64,000 bases of DNA from Chitinophaga varians (lineage in GTDB: Bacteria; Bacteroidota; Bacteroidia; Chitinophagales; Chitinophagaceae): assembly GCF_014529945.1 (NCBI RefSeq), contig NZ_JACVFB010000006.1, positions 496,001-560,000 on the forward strand, in the 5' to 3' direction. The position numbers were made by a program, and so were the translations under genes. Numbering within the stretch: position 1 is the stretch's first letter; each line of letters starts with the position of its first letter. This document shows positions 41,235 to 50,955 of the stretch, one piece after another. The notes below the pieces were generated by a model. The model did not search any database, had not been told where the DNA came from, and saw nothing but the letters and a program-made list of their open reading frames with translations.

Positions 41235-42782
41235 TTAACGTTTATCCTTTGTTACGGTGGATCTGACAAATATAAAAGCCATGATGCTCCCCAGCCATCC
41301 CAGTACCCCACACATGGCCATTATTTTACCGTAGGTCTGGATAAAATGCTGATGATAGATATGTGTGATCTGTATCTGCTGGTTACGTGGAAGGCCAGCC
41401 GGAACGGCCGCATTGCCCAGGTTGGCTGTCTGCGCCATGATGGCGGATTTTTGCGCTGCTGTCAGGGGGAGGTGTTCCAGCGAAGGTTGTATAGACCCGG
41501 AGAAGAACAGCACGGCCAGTGCGCCGAAAACAGCCACGGCAAATACACCGGCAATTCTGGTAATGGCATTGTTGACACCGGAGGCGGTGCCGGAAAGCTG
41601 GCTGCCCACGCATCCCATGACGGTAGCGGTAAGCGGCGCAACGGTGAGCGTCATGCCCATCCCCAGCACAAAAATGCCGGGAAAAAAAGTTGTCCAATAG
41701 GAGGAAGGTCCGTTTGTTTGCTGCACGAGTGATAACAATATCATGCCGGTGCCCGCAAGAAAGGGACCGATGATCAGAAACCACCGCGGCCCGTATTTGT
41801 CGGCCAGCGTGCCTGCCAACCGGGCCAGCAACACCATCAGTAGTGTGAAAGGAAGAAATGATAGTCCGGATTCCAGCTGGCTGTAGCCTTGTACCTGCAC
41901 CATGTTCAGCGACATAAACAACATACTGCCACTCAGCCCGGCATACAGGAAAAAGGTGAGCAGGTTGGTGCCGGTGAAGGTGCGGTTGTTAAAGAGATAA
42001 AGCGGCAGCATCGGGTGTTGGCTGCGCCGCTCGGTGATGATAAAAGCCACCAATAGTAACAGTCCCACGATGATGCTGCCATAAGCCGGGAGGCTGCCGA
42101 AGCCGGATACCGGCACGCGCAGGAAGCCAAATGTCAGCAGCGCCAGTCCGCATACGATGAGCACCGCGCCGGGATAGTCCTGTGCTGGCGCATCGGCGGG
42201 CACTTCCTGTTCGGCCACTTTCCACCACAGGCATAAAAGGGTAATCACGCCGATGGGTATATTGATGAAGAAGATATACCGCCACAGGCCGGCATCGGCG
42301 AGTGCGCCGCCCAGGACCGGTCCGCCGATGGTCACCAGCGTGGTCACCGACGACCAGGTACCGATGGCTTTGCCTCTTTCTGCTTCATCAATCGCCGAAG
42401 AGATAAGCGACAGGCTGCCGGGGATCATCAGCGCGCCGCCGATGCCCTGTATCATCCGGAAAATGATCAGCATGGTGACGGTGCCCGACAGTCCGCAGGC
42501 GGCGGAACCAGCGATGAAAATAAGGATGCCGATCATAAAAATGCGGCGCCGCCCCAGCCGGTCGCCCAGTGTGCCGCCCAACAGTATGAGGGCCGCCAGC
42601 ATCAGCATATAGGCGTTTAATACCCAGAAGAGATCGGTGCCCGACGCATGCAGGCTACGCTGGAGGGAAGGCAGGGCCACGTTCAGCGCGGTGCCGTCGA
42701 TGAAAGCCATGGCTGAAGCCAGAATGGAGGAGGTGACTACCCACCTGCCGGCAGCGCTGCGGAGTGATACGGTCGACATCAT
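41235..42782 (-). CDS. MFS drug exporter, DHA2 (14-TM) family
   Basis: A 515-residue inner membrane transporter with about 14 hydrophobic helices. The DHA2 signatures are the N-terminal motif C-like region AMAFIDGTALNVALPSLQRS, motif A LGGTLGDRLGRRRIFMIGIL and IIFRMIQGIGGALMIPGSLS. This family exports drugs and metabolites by proton antiport, usually in company with a periplasmic adaptor, which is absent here. ATG at 42782 (or 42779) is chosen since the 28 residues upstream are hydrophilic and unlike the family. Divergent from the Gly/Tyr-rich gene by 137 bases. Compound exported is unknown. Confidence 0.9.
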   Translation of the reverse strand: MMSTVSLRSAAGRWVVTSSILASAMAFIDGTALNVALPSLQRSLHASGTDLFWVLNAYMLMLAALILLGGTLGDRLGRRRIFMIGILIFIAGSAACGLSGTVTMLIIFRMIQGIGGALMIPGSLSLISSAIDEAERGKAIGTWSSVTTLVTIGGPVLGGALADAGLWRYIFFINIPIGVITLLCLWWKVAEQEVPADAPAQDYPGAVLIVCGLALLTFGFLRVPVSGFGSLPAYGSIIVGLLLLVAFIITERRSQHPMLPLYLFNNRTFTGTNLLTFFLYAGLSGSMLFMSLNMVQVQGYSQLESGLSFLPFTLLMVLLARLAGTLADKYGPRWFLIIGPFLAGTGMILLSLVQQTNGPSSYWTTFFPGIFVLGMGMTLTVAPLTATVMGCVGSQLSGTASGVNNAITRIAGVFAVAVFGALAVLFFSGSIQPSLEHLPLTAAQKSAIMAQTANLGNAAVPAGLPRNQQIQITHIYHQHFIQTYGKIMAMCGVLGWLGSIMAFIFVRSTVTKDKR

Positions 42783-42919
42783 GACAGCCTGTTTTGCTTT
42801 GCATAACGTCCTCACACTGCAAAATGTTCCGTAAAAACACCTTAACGGATTTTTAACAACCTGCACGGTAGGGGGAAAAGACTTCGGGACGCGTCACTTT
42901 AGTGAACACAACGAATTTT

Positions 42920-43381
42920 ATGAGGTACTGTATCCGCTATCATCACTTCGAGGCAGCTATTGTTGCCTGTCTGCTTACCATGGCCAGACCTGCGATGGCG
43001 CAACAGCAACTGTTGCCCGACCAGAACCCCCGTTATCAGGAAAGTATGGCGCTGTATCTGATCCACGAAGATTCATTGACAGCCCGTGAAGGAGAGACCG
43101 TGCAGAAAACCTATAAGGCGTATCAGTTTATGGAAGCCAAAAGAGAGTGGCGGGAACAAAAGCGGCAGGCCCGCCTGGAACGCCGCGCCCGCGGCTGGGA
43201 TACATGGGGCTATCCGGGATACACCTACGGATACGGCTATCCGGGATATAACATCGGATATGGCTATCCTGCCTACGGATTCGGTCACTACCGGCATCAT
43301 TACGGCCGCTCCTCTTTCGACTGGCACGATCTGGCGGCAGTTACCACACTGGCCATGGGCGCCTACTGGCTTTTCCGTTAG
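42920..43381 (+). CDS. Exported Gly/Tyr-rich protein of unknown function
   Basis: A 153-residue protein with a signal peptide (ACLLTMARPAMAQQ) and a charged middle (REWREQKRQARLERRARGWD), followed by a Gly/Tyr-rich stretch with repeats of the form YGYGYPGYNIGYGYPAYGFG and a hydrophobic C-terminal segment. It has no catalytic motif and could be a structural or cell-envelope scaffold protein. It begins the run followed by lpoB and the COG3014-like gene (30 and 83 bases apart). ATG at 42920 is chosen over a GTG at 42902 because it directly starts the signal. Confidence 0.6.
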   Translation: MRYCIRYHHFEAAIVACLLTMARPAMAQQQLLPDQNPRYQESMALYLIHEDSLTAREGETVQKTYKAYQFMEAKREWREQKRQARLERRARGWDTWGYPGYTYGYGYPGYNIGYGYPAYGFGHYRHHYGRSSFDWHDLAAVTTLAMGAYWLFR

Positions 43382-43411
43382 TAAAATCATCGTTTAAAAA
43401 ATTTCAACCTG

Positions 43412-44008
43412 ATGTTTAAAATGAATGCTCCCGCATTGATCGGGATACTTATGTCCGCTGCTGTAATACAAGGATGCGCTCCCCGCAAGGTGACGAGGGT
43501 AGACGAGAAACAACAGATCGATATCAGCGGTCGCTGGAATAATACTGACTCCCGGCTTACGGCAGAAGAAATGATCGCCAGCGCCCTCGGTGAAAACTGG
43601 TTGTCCGAATTCACCCAACAACATGGTGGTAAAAAGCCGGTCGTGATCGTAGGCATGGTCACCAATAAAAGCCATGAACACATCGATGCTGAAACTTTCG
43701 TCAAAGACATGGAACGTACTTTTGTGACCACCCAGAAAGTAAGGCTGGTACAGGGCGGCGCGAAAAGAGAAGAGCTGCGCGGTGAAAGGGCAGATCAACA
43801 AAAAAATGCGTCTGTGTCTACCATGAAAAAATGGGGGCTGGAAGTGGGAGCAGATTATATACTTCAGGGTAGCATCAACTCTATCGTAGATTCACATAAA
43901 AGGCAAATGGTAGTGTATTATCAGGTAGACCTGGAACTGACCGACCTGCAAAGCAACGAAGTAAAATGGATTGGCAATAAGAAGATTGCCAAATATGTGA
44001 AGAATTAG
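43412..44008 (+). CDS. LpoB-like penicillin-binding protein activator lipoprotein
   Basis: A 198-residue outer membrane lipoprotein; the signal ends VIQGCAPRK with Cys at 22. The C-terminal domain matches the LpoB/COG3417 fold: NTDSRLTAEEMIASALGENW, KPVVIVGMVTNKSHEHIDAE, TFVKDMERTFVTTQKVRLVQ, GADYILQGSINSIVDSHK and YYQVDLELTDLQSNEVKWIG. LpoB activates the bifunctional penicillin-binding protein PBP1b in Proteobacteria; in Bacteroidota the partner is less clear. Its neighbour is a COG3014-like lipoprotein, an association seen in other bacteria, which supports a role in cell wall or envelope. Confidence 0.88.
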   Translation: MFKMNAPALIGILMSAAVIQGCAPRKVTRVDEKQQIDISGRWNNTDSRLTAEEMIASALGENWLSEFTQQHGGKKPVVIVGMVTNKSHEHIDAETFVKDMERTFVTTQKVRLVQGGAKREELRGERADQQKNASVSTMKKWGLEVGADYILQGSINSIVDSHKRQMVVYYQVDLELTDLQSNEVKWIGNKKIAKYVKN

Positions 44009-44039
44009 AACCTACATACTCGTTACCACTGTGGTGACC

Positions 44040-44069
44040 GTGCGCCGGTTGTCTGTGTTGCCGGCGCAC
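44040..44069 (+). terminator. Hairpin between lpoB and the COG3014-like gene
   Basis: GTGCGCCGG (44040-44048) pairs perfectly with CCGGCGCAC (44061-44069) around a 12-base loop and is followed by ATTTTTAT. It has the form of an intrinsic terminator yet sits only 22 bases before the next start codon, so it may reduce transcription of the downstream gene. Confidence 0.6.
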
Positions 44070-44091
44070 ATTTTTATCTCAAAAGCGTATC

Positions 44092-45507
44092 ATGTTTATC
44101 TCTGTTCGTCAGTGGAAGCGGTGGCTGCCGCTGGCATTGGCTGTGCCCTTCTTTTTTTCATGCCGTACGTATAACCATGCGGTAGCGCCCTATTATCAGG
44201 CGGTATCGCAGGGCCGCTTCGCGGAAGCTTCCACTGAGCTGGACAAAGCACGCTTTTTCCGCTATGGCCGTAACAAGCTGCTGTTTAACATGGAAAAAGG
44301 GAAAACAGCATTCTTGCAGGGACGCTACCACGAAAGTAACCTGTACTTCAACGCAGCAGATTCCATCCTGTCGGGCTACCGCGGCAGCAGATTGCTGGAC
44401 CAGGCCAAGGGGCTCGTCATCAATCCTGCCATGCAGATTTACCAGGGAGAAGACTTTGAACGATTACTGATCCACTATTATAAATCCATCAACTACCTGA
44501 AGCTGCACCAGCTGGAAGATGCCGAGGTAGAGGCGCGCCGTATTTCACTGGGCACCTACGCCCTCAACGACCGGAAAAAAAACAACGATAAAAAATACAG
44601 CAACGACGCTTTTTCCCTGATTGTGCAGGGCATCGTCTATGAAAGTGCCGGCGATGTGAACAATGCTTTTATCTCCTATCGCAATGCTGCCGATATTTTC
44701 CTGAAGGCGCCCGACAGACGTTATTATGGCGTGGATCTACCGGCACAGCTGCAGGTAGACCTGCTGCGTACGGCCGATCAGCTGGGCTTTCAGCAGGAAG
44801 TGCAATATTATGAACAACAATTTGGTCGTGTGTACCAGCGCCCCGCCGACAGCGACGGCGGCGCCGTACTGGTGATCTGGGAAAACGGACTGGCGCCGGT
44901 AAAAGCAGAAAGCAATTTCTTCTTTACCCTCACCGAAAGAGGACCGGGCAATTTTGTCTTTACAGATCCCAATACACAGGTCATCATCCCTTTCGATTTC
45001 AACCTTTTCCCGCACGACTCCTGCCATCGCCTGCGGCGACACCTGGAAGCCTTCCGGGTGGCCTTCCCCAGCTATGTGGAACAACCACTGTATTACACCA
45101 CCGCCGACATCCAGCGCGACAGCACCTTCTCTACCACACTGGAAAAAGTGGAAGACGTGAACCAGCTGGCCTTCCGCACCTTACAGGAGCGCTTCCTGAA
45201 AGAAATGGGACTGGCGCTCACCCGGCTGGCCATCAAAAAACTGGCAGAATATGAGATCCGGAAAAATGATGAAGTAGCCGGTGAACTGTTTAATTTGCTC
45301 TCCACCTTAGCTGAAAAGGCCGACACCCGCAACTGGCAAAGCCTGCCCCATTCTATCTATTACTCACGCATCCCCCTTAAAAAAGGAGAAAATAAAATCA
45401 CGCTTACGCTCAAAGGGAAAGACAACACCCAGCAGAAAGTGGAATTCAATATTGTAGGAAATGGCCGTCTGCAAACGTTGCATTACGCCTCCTTATTGAA
45501 ATCATGA
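44092..45507 (+). CDS. COG3014-like lipoprotein with TPR-like helices
   Basis: A 471-residue exported lipoprotein with the lipobox PFFFSCRTYN (Cys24). The N-terminal half is a run of helix pairs of TPR-like character (QAVSQGRFAEASTELDKARF, YHESNLYFNAADSILSGYRG, LLIHYYKSINYLKLHQLEDA, AGDVNNAFISYRNAADIFLK); the C-terminal half holds an extended beta-rich domain. This is the pattern of the COG3014 lipoproteins that in other phyla are encoded beside lpoB (COG3417). It follows lpoB with a hairpin between. It probably works with LpoB at the envelope; the activity is unknown. Confidence 0.75.
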   Translation: MFISVRQWKRWLPLALAVPFFFSCRTYNHAVAPYYQAVSQGRFAEASTELDKARFFRYGRNKLLFNMEKGKTAFLQGRYHESNLYFNAADSILSGYRGSRLLDQAKGLVINPAMQIYQGEDFERLLIHYYKSINYLKLHQLEDAEVEARRISLGTYALNDRKKNNDKKYSNDAFSLIVQGIVYESAGDVNNAFISYRNAADIFLKAPDRRYYGVDLPAQLQVDLLRTADQLGFQQEVQYYEQQFGRVYQRPADSDGGAVLVIWENGLAPVKAESNFFFTLTERGPGNFVFTDPNTQVIIPFDFNLFPHDSCHRLRRHLEAFRVAFPSYVEQPLYYTTADIQRDSTFSTTLEKVEDVNQLAFRTLQERFLKEMGLALTRLAIKKLAEYEIRKNDEVAGELFNLLSTLAEKADTRNWQSLPHSIYYSRIPLKKGENKITLTLKGKDNTQQKVEFNIVGNGRLQTLHYASLLKS

Positions 45508-45547
45508 AATTTGGCTACATTAGCTGCCAGAAATCATCCTAATTTTC

Positions 45548-46531
45548 ATGAGCGTAACCCATGTATACGATCGTAAGGCGTGGAATGCCTTGCCCCGCAC
45601 GGAAGCCGAAGCTATTTTACAACAGTTGATATCCACACAGTTTCCGGAGTTTACCATCAAACGTTTTGAGACCTTCGAAAAATTCGGTCAGCATACTTTC
45701 ACCGCTGTCCTCGACCATGACGGGACAGAATTTGTTTTTGTGCCCGGCGATACTGTTGTGCTGGGCCTTGATACCTGGCATATGGCTGCCGTGAATCAAA
45801 AGAATATAGCGGAGATGTTTGATAATAATATCGGGGAGATGGAGAACTATATCCGCGAGCGGCTGTCGCCGGTGCGCACCGCGACTATCGGCCCTATGCT
45901 CGTAGAACGGACCTATCGCGCCACCGGATACTTCCCCGTGGAATTAACCGACGAACGCCTCACCTCGGACGAGTATTTTGAAAAAACATTCGAAGAAGTA
46001 AAAGCCTCTCCCCGCGAACACTGGAACTACACCGTGAATGACTCTTTCCGCCTGATAAAAGACGGTGACCATATTCAGGCATGGCTGTATGCACCCGCTT
46101 CCCGGGAAGAACTGACACAGGAAATACAGGACGCCGGATTCCGGCTGCCCACAGAAGATGAATGGGAATACCTCTGTGGTGGCGGCTCCCGAACGCTATA
46201 CCCATGGGGCGATTCCATGGATTACGATAAAAACTATCTCTATTTCAAAAGAGAAGGCAACGACGAAGAAGATTATCTCGATAGCCCCAATCACTTCGGA
46301 CTGGTGATCGCCAACAATCCTTACCGCTCTGAAGTGATGATGGACAGCGAATGGTTCCTCAAAGGCGGCGATGGCGGCTGTAACCTCTGTGGCGGTGGTG
46401 GGCTGGACCTCGGGTATCTAAGTGTTGGTACGTATTTCCGTGACCCCGGCATCTTTGATGAATATATGAATTATGATGAGGAGATCACCGGTGATTATAC
46501 GGTGGTGAGAAGGATAAAAAGAATACAGTAA
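45548..46531 (+). CDS. FGE/SUMF1-like protein
   Basis: A 327-residue cytosolic protein. The C-terminal half carries the formylglycine-generating enzyme/EgtB/PvdO fold motifs: GFRLPTEDEWEYLCGGGSRT, then LYPWGDSMDYDKNYLYFKRE, the exact pattern of that superfamily, with a cysteine pair CNLC at 278-281 (GGDGGCNLCGGGGLDLGYLS). The N-terminal half (AILQQLISTQFPEFTIKRFE) is unique to this group. These C-type-lectin-like folds either oxidise cysteine in sulfatases or bind ligands. No sulfatase gene is nearby. I do not recognise a more specific family. It lies 40 bases after the COG3014-like gene and may belong to that operon. Confidence 0.7.
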   Translation: MSVTHVYDRKAWNALPRTEAEAILQQLISTQFPEFTIKRFETFEKFGQHTFTAVLDHDGTEFVFVPGDTVVLGLDTWHMAAVNQKNIAEMFDNNIGEMENYIRERLSPVRTATIGPMLVERTYRATGYFPVELTDERLTSDEYFEKTFEEVKASPREHWNYTVNDSFRLIKDGDHIQAWLYAPASREELTQEIQDAGFRLPTEDEWEYLCGGGSRTLYPWGDSMDYDKNYLYFKREGNDEEDYLDSPNHFGLVIANNPYRSEVMMDSEWFLKGGDGGCNLCGGGGLDLGYLSVGTYFRDPGIFDEYMNYDEEITGDYTVVRRIKRIQ

Positions 46532-46603
46532 GTGAGGGAGACAAACTCAGGAATGATTCCAGTTAGAGGAGAAGGCTGAGAGTGGTATTGCCGCCTCCTG
46601 GTG

Positions 46604-46786
46604 TCAGGCTTTTTGCATTTTTTGTTTCAACACACGTTCTGTGGCTGCGCTCATCGCGTCAATTTCAGATTTAGTGATATTGGACAATATTACCATAGCC
46701 GCGTTATATCTGCTTCTAAAACTGGCTTTTTTAGCCTTGGAAGCGGTGGTAGACTCTGAGTGTTTGTTTTTAGATAATGTAGTCAT
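46604..46786 (-). CDS. 60-residue protein next to the zeta toxin, possible antitoxin
   Basis: A 60-residue protein starting with an ATG just four bases after the stop of the zeta-type toxin gene. The first 25 residues are Ser/Thr/Lys-rich (SESTTASKAKKASFRSRYNA), the rest a helix-like segment (AMVILSNITKSEIDAMSAAT, ending KQKMQKA). No known family. The position is that of a co-transcribed partner, and a downstream antitoxin is possible though zeta antitoxins are usually upstream. Low GC, like the toxin. Evidence for coding is position and tight spacing, not homology. Confidence 0.5.
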   Translation of the reverse strand: MTTLSKNKHSESTTASKAKKASFRSRYNAAMVILSNITKSEIDAMSAATERVLKQKMQKA

Positions 46787-46790
46787 AGTA

Positions 46791-47726
46791 CTAAATTAAG
46801 ACATTTTGAGCTTTTTGGTACATTTTTGCTGGGTTGGAGTTTCCGGAGAGATCTGTGTGTAAAAATGGTTTATTGGCAGGAACATCTGTATTAATGATTC
46901 CGAATGTGTCAATATAATCTTGTTTGGCATTTTTTAGCTTGAAATAGGTTAATGCCGGATTGTTACTGAAAACATCGAATATAAGCGTTAATGGGACATA
47001 CCTGTTAGAGGAAAGGTAGCGATTTAAAGCCCTTACTGTGGATTTTTCTTTGGGCAGATATACTAGCGTTAAATGCACGTTGTATTTCAGTTTCTTTAAA
47101 TTTATACAGTATGGAATGATATCTTGAGGTTCTGCTCCAATTTTAGGAACCACTATGTTATATTTTTCTCTCACAGCTAATTCGTATAATGAAGTAAAAG
47201 AAGGGTCGCCTTTATCGCCGAAAACAATAATGGAAGATTCTGCATTCACCAATGATGCCCCCCATGGATATAGTGTGTACTCAGGTAATTTACGTTTTGC
47301 TAAATCTGAATCCAGAACGATAGCCCCTTTTGTTTTTGCTATTTGAGCTGCTATGCCAGACTTTCCAGATGCAGGAAGCCCAATCAGCAGGTATGCCTGT
47401 TTCTTTCTGAATGTTTTTTTAGGCATTGCGCCACCATTGCCTAAGCATACTTTATCATCATTTCTTAGAAGCTGTTTGGAAAAGAGTTCCCGAACGATTT
47501 GATTACGCAAGGCTAGTCTTTGGTGTTGATCTGTATACTTTTTAACTCGATAGTGAGCGGAGAATGAAGTAGGGTTTTCCAGGCCGTCCAATACACCCTT
47601 TTCACAAACACTAATTCTGGCTGGTACATTGTCTGGTAAGGTTGATGTGTCCAAACCTAAGGGACCAGTAAGAAAGTCGTCGATTTGTTGTTGGGTGTTC
47701 AGAAAGCGGGCAAACTTATTACTCAT
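46791..47726 (-). CDS. Zeta toxin-family kinase-like protein
   Basis: A 311-residue protein. After an N-terminal helical domain of about 105 residues comes a P-loop kinase core: the Walker A motif GLPASGKS at 116-123, then AIVLDSDLAKRKLPEYTLYP with the Asp and Arg positions of zeta toxin, which uses ATP to phosphorylate UDP-amino sugars and so blocks cell wall synthesis. LVYLPKEKSTVRALNRYLSS provides the lid/Arg region. ATG at 47726 is preferred to a TTG at 47768 because a perfect -7 element (minus strand) lies between them at 47766-47773, implying a transcript start near 47759. The gene is AT-rich (18 of 60 G or C at 46861) compared with neighbours, suggesting transfer. A 60-residue gene follows after four bases. 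Confidence 0.75.
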   Translation of the reverse strand: MSNKFARFLNTQQQIDDFLTGPLGLDTSTLPDNVPARISVCEKGVLDGLENPTSFSAHYRVKKYTDQHQRLALRNQIVRELFSKQLLRNDDKVCLGNGGAMPKKTFRKKQAYLLIGLPASGKSGIAAQIAKTKGAIVLDSDLAKRKLPEYTLYPWGASLVNAESSIIVFGDKGDPSFTSLYELAVREKYNIVVPKIGAEPQDIIPYCINLKKLKYNVHLTLVYLPKEKSTVRALNRYLSSNRYVPLTLIFDVFSNNPALTYFKLKNAKQDYIDTFGIINTDVPANKPFLHTDLSGNSNPAKMYQKAQNVLI

Positions 47727-47765
47727 GCTAAACCTGGATTGTAATAGTGTTTTTGAAAAGAGTCG

Positions 47766-47773
47766 CAAAAGTA
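47766..47773 (-). promoter_or_regulatory. -7 promoter element of the toxin operon
   Basis: On the minus strand TACTTTTG is a perfect TAnnTTTG match, about 40 bases upstream of the ATG at 47726. This also argues against the upstream TTG start. Confidence 0.5.
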
Positions 47774-47860
47774 ATAGTAAGAAAGATTGTACTGATACCT
47801 AAGCTGCATTTTCAAAGGTTAATCATCAGCTAATATAAAATGATTTGGAATCCAATTATC

Positions 47861-48571
47861 TCATTGGCCTGCGGTCAATAACACCGCTATCTTCACCGCG
47901 ATAAACCCTGCATCCTTTTGCTGCGCTATCACTTCTTCTATACTTTCCCGCGTAATTCCCTGCCGCTGCGCTACTGTCAGCAACGTTACGCAAGTGGCAA
48001 TGGTCTCCGGTTCTATCGGGTTGATGGTGCCTTCGAGGCTGCGCCAACGCCGTGTGTCTTTACTGAGCAGCCGCGGACGTGTATGCATCCGCGTGAGTAA
48101 CGGCTTCCAGGCGGTGGGCAGGTCGGTGGCCTGTGTGGCTTCTTCTGTGGCATCGAAGGCTTCCATATATAGACGGATAGGGACCTGTAACTTTCCTACC
48201 GGCTCCTGATAAGCGGTGATGTCGACGGGCACCTCTTTATAATAGCTGCACAACAACTGATAAAATTGAAGGTCGGGTGTGGGGGAGGCGCCTACTTCTA
48301 TATCGGGCGACTGATGACTGCAAATTGCCGCAATGATGCCGTAGGTATCTGCGGCACGGATGAAGTAAGCCGTGGCCCGGGAAAACCAGTCCCTGGCGGT
48401 ATCCTGGTCATAGAGCATAGTGTAGCCGGCAGCTTTCATGTAACTGCCGGCGATGGTGGGGTAGTCGTCAGACTGCCCCTCATCGAGGTAGGTGGCGTAG
48501 CTGCTGTAGGCATTGGCCAGCGTGGCCAGCACTTCCCTGTCGAGCTGAAGTATGGAAGAAAAATCGGTCAT
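47861..48571 (-). CDS. Helical protein of unknown function
   Basis: A 236-residue cytosolic protein without signal or membrane segments, predicted mostly helical: REVLATLANAYSSYATYLDE, YMKAAGYTMLYDQDTARDWF, SRATAYFIRAADTYGIIAAI, ending in EVIAQQKDAGFIAVKIAVLL. The early part resembles tetratricopeptide-like helix pairs. I do not recognise a family. ATG at 48571 begins the clear sequence; the frame upstream overlaps the previous gene. Separated by 22 bases from the DUF981 gene on the same strand, so the two are probably co-transcribed. Confidence 0.65.
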   Translation of the reverse strand: MTDFSSILQLDREVLATLANAYSSYATYLDEGQSDDYPTIAGSYMKAAGYTMLYDQDTARDWFSRATAYFIRAADTYGIIAAICSHQSPDIEVGASPTPDLQFYQLLCSYYKEVPVDITAYQEPVGKLQVPIRLYMEAFDATEEATQATDLPTAWKPLLTRMHTRPRLLSKDTRRWRSLEGTINPIEPETIATCVTLLTVAQRQGITRESIEEVIAQQKDAGFIAVKIAVLLTAGQ

Positions 48572-48593
48572 CACCCTGCAACTTACAATTTTA

Positions 48594-49298
48594 TCACATG
48601 GTATGCACAATCAGGCCTATATGGGTGAAGAAGTTGAGCGCCCCGAAAAGCAGCCAGGCCGTACCGGTGAGCATCAGGAAAACATACGTTGCTTTATGTA
48701 CACCGGTCAGGGTAGCCGGGGCGTGTATCCATTGCCGTAAGGCGGGGGGTGTCAGCAAGGCTGACAAGCCGGTCAGTGCATATAGCAGAGAGATAAAGGT
48801 GGCTTCCAGCATGGGATAGTCCGCAAAATTGCCGGATATCGGTTCTTCTTTTGGTGCGGCGAAAAGCTGAAAGGTAACGCCTGCGAAGCCGATGGCTATG
48901 AGCGCAAGGCCGATGCCATACAGCAGGAATCTCCATTCGTACAGGTCTTTAGAGATGTCGGACAATGAAAAACCTCCCTGATGCTGGTATTGCCGAAAAT
49001 AAAATGACAGTCCCAACAGCAATACGCCCAGGGTAAGACTGGGTTCTCCGAAAATGATATTATCAAATGGGAAGTATTTGGCCATCGGCCAGGTCAGCGT
49101 CATGTGCAGGCCGGTACAAAATAAGATGGTCCCTAACATACCGAAATTGATACAGATGCCCAGTGGCCTGATTTCCTGGTTTTCGTATAGCCGTTTGCAG
49201 AGGCGGGCGATGGACAGTAATGCTGCGCCCGCGGCCACCGCCATCACAGTATTGTAGGTGGGCATCTGTGTCCAGTCGATGATGAGTTTGGGTTCCAT
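48594..49298 (-). CDS. DUF981-family membrane protein
   Basis: A 234-residue inner membrane protein with about six transmembrane helices. The signature CTGLHMTLTWPMAKYFPFDN, then IIFGEPSLTLGVLLLGLSFY, is typical of DUF981 (COG3374-like) proteins, followed by YGIGLALIAIGFAGVTFQLF and LLYALTGLSALLTPPALRQW. No function is known for the family. It is followed on the same strand by the helical protein gene after 22 bases. An imperfect AT-rich hairpin lies at 49302-49348, just upstream of the start codon. Confidence 0.8.
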   Translation of the reverse strand: MEPKLIIDWTQMPTYNTVMAVAAGAALLSIARLCKRLYENQEIRPLGICINFGMLGTILFCTGLHMTLTWPMAKYFPFDNIIFGEPSLTLGVLLLGLSFYFRQYQHQGGFSLSDISKDLYEWRFLLYGIGLALIAIGFAGVTFQLFAAPKEEPISGNFADYPMLEATFISLLYALTGLSALLTPPALRQWIHAPATLTGVHKATYVFLMLTGTAWLLFGALNFFTHIGLIVHTM

Positions 49299-49379
49299 GG
49301 TATCATTTTTATCAGGAAGCGCTCCCTGCCTCCCTCATAAAAAATGATTATGGCTTCTTTTTGTTCATTTTTTTAAAAG

Positions 49380-49407
49380 AAAACCCTTCCCGGCGGGGAA
49401 GGGTTTT
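49380..49407. terminator. 12-bp hairpin terminator after the phenol-lyase gene
   Basis: AAAACCCTTCCC (49380-49391) pairs perfectly with GGGAAGGGTTTT (49396-49407) around GGCG. It lies 25 bases beyond the phenol-lyase stop (49433) on the minus strand and has T-rich flanks on both strands. Confidence 0.75.
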
Positions 49408-49432
49408 TATCTATCAGGATAAGGTGTGTTGA

Positions 49433-50854
<1,422 letters not shown>

Positions 50855-50955
50855 TTAGATCTATATCGTTGAAAATAAAGACTATCGCTGCAGTGAGGGC
50901 GACAGGGAGTATGGTTAAATTTAAGATACACCATTATCTTTTAAAAAACTATCCT

